From NCBI RefSeq assembly GCF_031987975.1, contig NZ_DALZYX010000007.1, positions 124,001-188,000 on the forward strand: a stretch of 64,000 nucleotides of DNA, in the 5' to 3' direction. Source of the stretch: Pseudescherichia sp031987975. GTDB lineage: Bacteria; Pseudomonadota; Gammaproteobacteria; Enterobacterales; Enterobacteriaceae. Within the stretch, counting starts at the first letter, position 1, and each line of letters starts with the position of its first letter. Under the pieces are notes generated by a model, which ran no database searches, was not told where the DNA came from, and worked only from the letters and a program-made list of their open reading frames with translations. Both the position numbers and the translations under genes were made by a program. Shown here piece after piece: positions 59,607 to 64,000 of the stretch.

Positions 59607-60722
59607 ATGAATCTTAAGGGAAAACGCAGGAAGATTTACGTCGCGCTGGCGCTGCTCCTGCTGGTTATCGCCGTCTGGGGATGGCGGCAGCTCAATGCGC
59701 CGATCGCGCAGTACCAGACGCTGATCGTGCGTCCAGGGGAGCTTCAGCAGAGCGTGCTGGCAACGGGTAAGCTGGACGCCTTACGCAAGGTTGATGTGGG
59801 TGCCCAGGTGAGCGGGCAGCTAAAAACCCTCTCCGTCAACATTGGCGACAAGGTGAAAAAGGATCAGCTGCTGGGGGTGATCGACCCCGAGCAGGCGCAA
59901 AACCAGATCCGGGAAGTAGAGGCGACCCTGATGGAGCTGCGCGCCCAGCGACGCCAGGCAGAGGCGGAGAAGAAGCTTGCTGCGGTAACGCTCTCTCGTC
60001 AGCAGCAGCTGGCGAAGACCCAGGCGGTATCGCGCCAGGATCTCGACAGCGCCGCCACCGAGCTGGCGGTGAAGGAGGCCCAGACTGGCACCATCGAGGC
60101 GCAGATCAAGCGTAACCAGGCCACCCTCGACACGGCAAAAACCAACCTCGACTACACGCGCATTATCGCCCCGATGGCGGGGGAAGTGACGCAGATTACC
60201 ACCCTGCAAGGCCAGACGGTGATCGCCGCCCAGCAGGCGCCTAATATTCTGACCCTGGCGGATATGAGCACCATGCTGGTTAAGGCTCAGGTCTCCGAGG
60301 CGGACGTTATTCACCTAAAGCCGGGGCAGAAGGCGTGGTTTACCGTGCTGGGGGATCCGCTGACGCGCTACGAAGGGGTGCTGAAAGACATCCTGCCAAC
60401 GCCGGAGAAGGTCAACGATGCCATCTTCTACTATGCGCGTTTTGAGGTGCCGAACCCGCAGGGGGTGCTGCGTCTGGAGATGACTGCGCAGGTGCATATC
60501 CAGCTCTCGACGGTGAAAAACGTGCTGACTATTCCCCTGGCGGCGCTGGGTGAGCCTATTGGCGATAACCGTTACAAGGTCACGCTGCTGCGCAACGGCG
60601 AAACCCGTGAACGGGAAGTGACTCTCGGAGCGCGCAACGACACTGACGTTGAGGTGGTGAAAGGCCTGGAGGAGGGCGATGAGGTCGTCATCGGTCAGGA
60701 CAGCGCCGGAGCCACGCCATGA
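59607..60722 (+). CDS. macA: Macrolide exporter adaptor MacA
   Basis: 371 residues, as in E. coli. Periplasmic adaptor of MacAB-TolC: a membrane anchor (residues 8-26), a lipoyl half-motif (LATGKLDALRKVDVGAQVSG), a long coiled-coil hairpin (95-165) and beta-barrel domains. The G353-type gating region at LGARNDTDVEVVKGLEEGD. Overlaps macB by four bases. Confidence 0.95.
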   Translation: MNLKGKRRKIYVALALLLLVIAVWGWRQLNAPIAQYQTLIVRPGELQQSVLATGKLDALRKVDVGAQVSGQLKTLSVNIGDKVKKDQLLGVIDPEQAQNQIREVEATLMELRAQRRQAEAEKKLAAVTLSRQQQLAKTQAVSRQDLDSAATELAVKEAQTGTIEAQIKRNQATLDTAKTNLDYTRIIAPMAGEVTQITTLQGQTVIAAQQAPNILTLADMSTMLVKAQVSEADVIHLKPGQKAWFTVLGDPLTRYEGVLKDILPTPEKVNDAIFYYARFEVPNPQGVLRLEMTAQVHIQLSTVKNVLTIPLAALGEPIGDNRYKVTLLRNGETREREVTLGARNDTDVEVVKGLEEGDEVVIGQDSAGATP

Positions 60723-62662
60723 CGGCGCTGCTTGAGCTGCGGGATATTCGCCGCAGCTACCCCTCTGGCGATGGTATGGTTGAGGTGCTGAAAGGCATCA
60801 CTCTGGATATCGCCGCCGGAGAGATGGTTGCCATTGTCGGCGCGTCCGGCTCCGGTAAATCGACCCTGATGAATATTCTCGGCTGCCTGGATAAACCCAC
60901 CGGCGGCCACTACCGCGTGGCGGGGGTAGACGTCGCCACGCTGGACGGGGATGCGCTGGCCCGCCTGCGCCGGGAGCATTTCGGCTTTATCTTCCAGCGC
61001 TACCATCTGCTCTCCCATCTGACGGCGGCGCAGAACGTGGAAGTGCCTGCGGTCTACGCTGGTACAGAACGCAAAGCACGCCTGGCCCGCGCCCATGAGC
61101 TGCTGCAACGCCTTGGGCTGGCAGAGCGGGAGAGCTATCAGCCCTCTCAGCTCTCAGGTGGTCAGCAGCAGCGGGTCAGTATCGCCAGGGCGCTGATGAA
61201 CGGTGGTCAGGTGATCCTTGCCGATGAACCCACCGGGGCGCTGGATAGCCATTCCGGGGAGGAGGTGATGGCGATCCTCCATCAGCTGCGCGACGCGGGC
61301 CATACGGTGATCATCGTTACCCACGATCCGCAGGTGGCGGCGCAGGCCGAGCGGATCATAGAGATCCGCGACGGCGAGATCATCCGCAACCCGCCGCCGG
61401 CCCCGACGTCGGGAGCCATTCGGCAGCAGCCCAGCGTACAGCCGGATAACGGCTGGCGGCAGTTCAGCAGCGGCTTTCGCGAGGCGCTGACCATGGCGTG
61501 GCGGGCGATGGCGGCTAATAAGATGCGTACCCTGCTGACCATGCTGGGGATTATTATCGGCATCGCCTCGGTGGTATCGATTGTGGTGGTGGGCGATGCT
61601 GCCAAGCAGCTGGTGCTGGCGGATATCCGCTCTATCGGGACGAACACCATTGATGTCTATCCGGGAAAAGATTTCGGTGATGACGATCCGCAGTACCAGC
61701 AGGCACTGAAGTATGACGATCTGATCGCCATTCAGAAACAACCCTGGGTTCGCTCGGCAACCCCGGCGGTATCGCAAAACCTGCGCCTGCGTTACGGTGG
61801 TATCGACGTTGCCGCCAGCGCGAACGGTGTCAGCGGGCAGTATTTCAACGTCTACGGCATGACCTTCAGCGAGGGGACGACCTTTAATGACCAGCAGCTC
61901 ACTGGCCGTGCGCAGGTGGTCGTGCTGGACGAAAATACCCGGCGTCAGCTCTTCCCCAATAAGGCCAGGGTAGTGGGTGAGATTGTGCTGGTGGGGAATA
62001 TGCCGGCAACGGTCATCGGCGTGGCGAAAGAGAAGCAGAGCATGTTCGGCAGCAGCAAGATCCTGCGCGTCTGGCTGCCCTATACCACCATGTCAGGGCG
62101 CATTATGGGCCAGTCGTGGCTCAACTCCATCACCGTGCGGGTGAACGAGGGCTACAGCAGCGAGCAGGCCGAGCTGCAGTTAACCCGGCTGCTTACCTTG
62201 CGCCATGGTAAAAAAGATTTCTTCGCCTGGAATATGGATGGGATCTTGAAAACGGCGGAAAAGACCACACGTACTTTACAGCTGTTCCTGACGCTGGTGG
62301 CGGTAATCTCGCTGCTGGTGGGCGGTATTGGCGTAATGAACATTATGCTGGTCTCGGTCACCGAGCGCACCCGGGAGATTGGCATCCGCATGGCGGTCGG
62401 GGCGCGCAAAAGCGACGTGCTGTCACAGTTTTTGATCGAGGCGGTGCTGGTTTGCCTGGTGGGGGGCGCGCTGGGCGTCTGTCTGTCGATGCTGATTGCT
62501 TTTACGCTTCAGCTCTTTTTACCCGGCTGGGAGATCGGTTTCTCCCCGGTAGCGCTGGTAACGGCCTTCGTCTGCTCAACCTTTACCGGGGTGCTGTTTG
62601 GCTGGCTGCCAGCGCGCAACGCTGCCGGACTCGATCCGGTCGAGGCACTGGCGCGGGAGTAG
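60719..62662 (+). CDS. macB: Macrolide/peptide exporter ATPase-permease MacB
   Basis: 647 residues (E. coli 648). N-terminal ABC ATPase (GASGSGKSTLMNIL, FQRYHLLSHL, LSGGQQQRVSIARAL, ILADEPTGALD), then a first helix (about 270-300, MRTLLTMLGIIIGIASVVS), large periplasmic MacB_PCD domain and three helices at the C-terminus with FtsX fold (VGGIGVMNIMLVSVTERTREIGIRMAVGA). Exports macrolides and enterotoxin STII. Ends in a strong hairpin. Confidence 0.96.
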   Translation: MTALLELRDIRRSYPSGDGMVEVLKGITLDIAAGEMVAIVGASGSGKSTLMNILGCLDKPTGGHYRVAGVDVATLDGDALARLRREHFGFIFQRYHLLSHLTAAQNVEVPAVYAGTERKARLARAHELLQRLGLAERESYQPSQLSGGQQQRVSIARALMNGGQVILADEPTGALDSHSGEEVMAILHQLRDAGHTVIIVTHDPQVAAQAERIIEIRDGEIIRNPPPAPTSGAIRQQPSVQPDNGWRQFSSGFREALTMAWRAMAANKMRTLLTMLGIIIGIASVVSIVVVGDAAKQLVLADIRSIGTNTIDVYPGKDFGDDDPQYQQALKYDDLIAIQKQPWVRSATPAVSQNLRLRYGGIDVAASANGVSGQYFNVYGMTFSEGTTFNDQQLTGRAQVVVLDENTRRQLFPNKARVVGEIVLVGNMPATVIGVAKEKQSMFGSSKILRVWLPYTTMSGRIMGQSWLNSITVRVNEGYSSEQAELQLTRLLTLRHGKKDFFAWNMDGILKTAEKTTRTLQLFLTLVAVISLLVGGIGVMNIMLVSVTERTREIGIRMAVGARKSDVLSQFLIEAVLVCLVGGALGVCLSMLIAFTLQLFLPGWEIGFSPVALVTAFVCSTFTGVLFGWLPARNAAGLDPVEALARE

Positions 62663-62670
62663 GAGCAATA

Positions 62671-62698
62671 AAAATGCCAGCATACGGGCTGGCATTTT
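62671..62698. terminator. Bidirectional terminator between macB and cspD
   Basis: AAAATGCCAGC and GCTGGCATTTT, perfect 11-bp arms around ATACGG; A/T flanks on both sides let it serve both convergent genes. Confidence 0.85.
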
Positions 62699-62733
62699 AG
62701 GAGCGGGATGTACACAATTAAAGCTAAGCGGCG

Positions 62734-62967
62734 TCAGGCAACAGCGTCGACGATCGCCACTGCTTCAACGGGCACGATGACGCTGGCATGATTGCCTTTC
62801 GGCCCCTGATGTACATCAAAATGGACGGTTTGCCCGGCCTTGAGCGTTCTGTAACCATCCATCTGGATGGTAGAATAGTGAGCGAAAATATCTTCGCCGC
62901 CGCCTTCAGGGCAGATAAAACCGAACCCTTTAGCGTTGTTGAACCATTTAACAGTACCCGTTTCCAT
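62734..62967 (-). CDS. cspD: Cold-shock-like replication inhibitor CspD
   Basis: 77 residues (E. coli 74). Single-stranded-DNA/RNA-binding OB-fold protein with RNP1 NAKGFGFICP and RNP2 EDIFAHYS. Made in stationary phase in E. coli, inhibits DNA replication and is degraded by Lon. ATG 62967 is preferred (METGTVKWFNN); upstream frame has no homology. Transcribed divergently from clpS. Confidence 0.95.
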   Translation of the reverse strand: METGTVKWFNNAKGFGFICPEGGGEDIFAHYSTIQMDGYRTLKAGQTVHFDVHQGPKGNHASVIVPVEAVAIVDAVA

Positions 62968-63296
62968 GCTTCGACATCCTTCGTTAATCTTCTTTGAGTA
63001 AGATGGAATGAACCGGTGGCAGAGTCTGGGTTTGTTCAAAACCTCGCCAACTCTCGCCTGTACAATTTAGATAAATCGGGGTTAGCGTCAAGCGTTTGGC
63101 AGCGTCCAACAGGATGATTCACTCGAAAATTTGAAGCAGTTAACGCTATTGCCTGGGTTTGTGACAGCCCTCGCGAATGGCAATGATAGATGTTAGTTAT
63201 CTGAATCCTGATGTAGATTCAAAATGCATCTAGACTCAAGTCAACGACAGGGTGCACTCTGTCGGAAATGGCAACCTTAGATGAAAGCGAAGAACG
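62968..63296. other. cspD-clpS intergenic region
   Basis: 329 bases with both promoters. It has a small inverted repeat CGACAG (63245-63250) / CTGTCG (63259-63264) before clpS and AT-rich sequences. No gene seen; the E. coli region is similar. Confidence 0.5.
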
Positions 63297-63617
63297 ATGG
63301 GTAAGTCTAATAATTGGCTGGATTTTGACCAATTGGCGGCAGATAAGCTGCGCGACGCGCTAAAACCGCCCGCTATGTATAAAGTTATGTTAATGAACGA
63401 TGACTACACGCCGATGGAATTTGTTATTGACGTGCTACAAAAGTTCTTTTCTTATGATGTAGAACGCGCTACGCAATTGATGCTCACGGTTCACTATCAC
63501 GGGAAAGCCATCTGCGGCATTTTCACTGCTGAAGTAGCAGAGACCAAGGTGGAGATGGTGAACAAGTATGCCCGGGAGAACGAACATCCGTTGTTGTGTA
63601 CGCAGGAACTCGCCTGA
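63297..63617 (+). CDS. clpS: ClpAP adaptor ClpS
   Basis: 106 residues, as in E. coli. Adaptor that brings N-end-rule substrates to ClpAP and blocks SsrA substrates. LMNDDYTPMEFVIDVL forms the N-degron pocket with the His of TVHYHGKAICGIF; the flexible N-terminal tail (MGKSNNWLDFDQLAADKL) enters ClpA. Followed 28 bases later by clpA. Confidence 0.97.
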   Translation: MGKSNNWLDFDQLAADKLRDALKPPAMYKVMLMNDDYTPMEFVIDVLQKFFSYDVERATQLMLTVHYHGKAICGIFTAEVAETKVEMVNKYARENEHPLLCTQELA

Positions 63618-63645
63618 TTAAGGCAAACTATTGAGGGGGTGCCCA

Positions 63646-64000
63646 ATGCTCAACCAGGAACTGGAACTCAGTTTAAACATGGCTTTCGCCAGAGCGCGCG
63701 AGCACCGACATGAGTTTATGACCGTCGAGCACTTGTTGCTAGCTCTGCTCAGCAACCCATCGGCTCGCGAGGCGCTTGAAGCGTGCTCCGTTGATCTGGT
63801 GGCGCTGCGTCAGGAACTCGAAGCCTTCATCGAACAAACCACACCCGTGCTGCCCGTCAGCGAAGACGAGCGCGATACGCAACCGACGCTCAGCTTCCAG
63901 CGCGTATTGCAGCGTGCGGTATTCCACGTTCAGTCCTCCGGCCGTAGCGAAGTGACCGGCGCGAACGTACTGGTCGCTATCTTCAGCGAGCAGGAGTCTC
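63646..64000 (+). CDS. clpA: ATP-dependent Clp protease ATPase ClpA (5' part)
   Basis: The first 118 residues of ClpA, cut by the window's end. MLNQELELSLNMAFARAREHRHEFMTVEHLLLALL and ALEACSVDLVALRQELEAFIEQ form the N-domain to which ClpS docks; LQRAVFHVQSSGRSEVTGANVLVAIFSEQES continues into the second N-repeat. GAGGGGG precedes ATG 63646. ClpA unfolds proteins for ClpP. Confidence 0.97.
   Translation, partial: MLNQELELSLNMAFARAREHRHEFMTVEHLLLALLSNPSAREALEACSVDLVALRQELEAFIEQTTPVLPVSEDERDTQPTLSFQRVLQRAVFHVQSSGRSEVTGANVLVAIFSEQES

Noticed and set aside
1..64000. CRISPR arrays, tRNA or rRNA genes
   Set aside because: No regularly spaced repeats and no cloverleaf or rRNA sequence noticed in either strand.

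Overview
The window is chromosomal DNA of a member of the Enterobacteriaceae. From about 26 kb to the right end it carries the conserved Escherichia/Enterobacter/Klebsiella-type block bssR-yliI-gstB-dacC-deoR-ybjG-mdfA-ybjJ-rybB-ybjL-ybjM-grxA-rimK-ybjN-potFGHI-ybjO-rlmC-artJ-artMQIP-ybjP-amiD-ybjS-ltaE-poxB-hcr-hcp-ybjD-macAB-cspD-clpS-clpA, in E. coli order. Protein lengths are almost identical to those of E. coli K-12. I cannot assign a genus. Several K-12 neighbours are missing from their usual places: ybjH/ybjI, rcdA, ybjC-nfsA, ybjQ, ybjT, lysO, aqpZ and ybjX.

Positions 1 to about 25.7 kb are the right-hand part of a long-tailed (siphovirus-type) prophage; its left part lies outside the window. 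It starts with small accessory genes (1-2.4 kb), including a gene directly behind a near-perfect LexA (SOS) box. The morphogenesis operon follows on the + strand: terminase small and large subunits, a gpW-like connector, portal, a fused protease/major capsid protein, head-tail joining, tail terminator, tail tube, frameshifted tail-assembly chaperone, tape measure, tail-tip proteins, an NlpC/P60-like peptidase and a gpJ-type host-specificity protein. After these come tip accessory proteins, a T4-type lysozyme on the opposite strand, a GIY-YIG-like nuclease, a gpZ-like protein and a holin. Two probable cargo genes (a DUF2806-like protein and a lipoprotein) close the element next to bssR.

Two prophage features stand out. 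First, there are two tail-tube genes. One is an ordinary tube protein of about 150 residues; the other (995 residues) has a homologous tube domain at its N-terminus fused to a long tail-fibre body and a C-terminal S74 intramolecular chaperone, in which the usual cleavage-site Ser is Cys. This suggests that some tube subunits carry fibres along the tail. Second, the tetranucleotide GTAC, usually inside AGTAC or CAGTACTG, is strongly enriched throughout the prophage (18 by hand count in 10,021-11,020, against 2 in the host stretch 31,021-32,020). Its palindromic form also builds the stems of repeated intergenic hairpins at 1.35-2.08 kb.

In the host block, potFGHI (putrescine uptake) follows a sigma-54-like promoter. 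artJ and artPIQM (arginine uptake) follow candidate ArgR sites. hcp-hcr (anaerobic nitric-oxide defence) follows NsrR-like and FNR-like sites. The sRNA gene rybB, with its sigma-E promoter, lies upstream of a small AT-rich insertion where K-12 has rcdA. That insertion holds a membrane-protein gene translationally coupled to the remnant of a truncated upstream gene.
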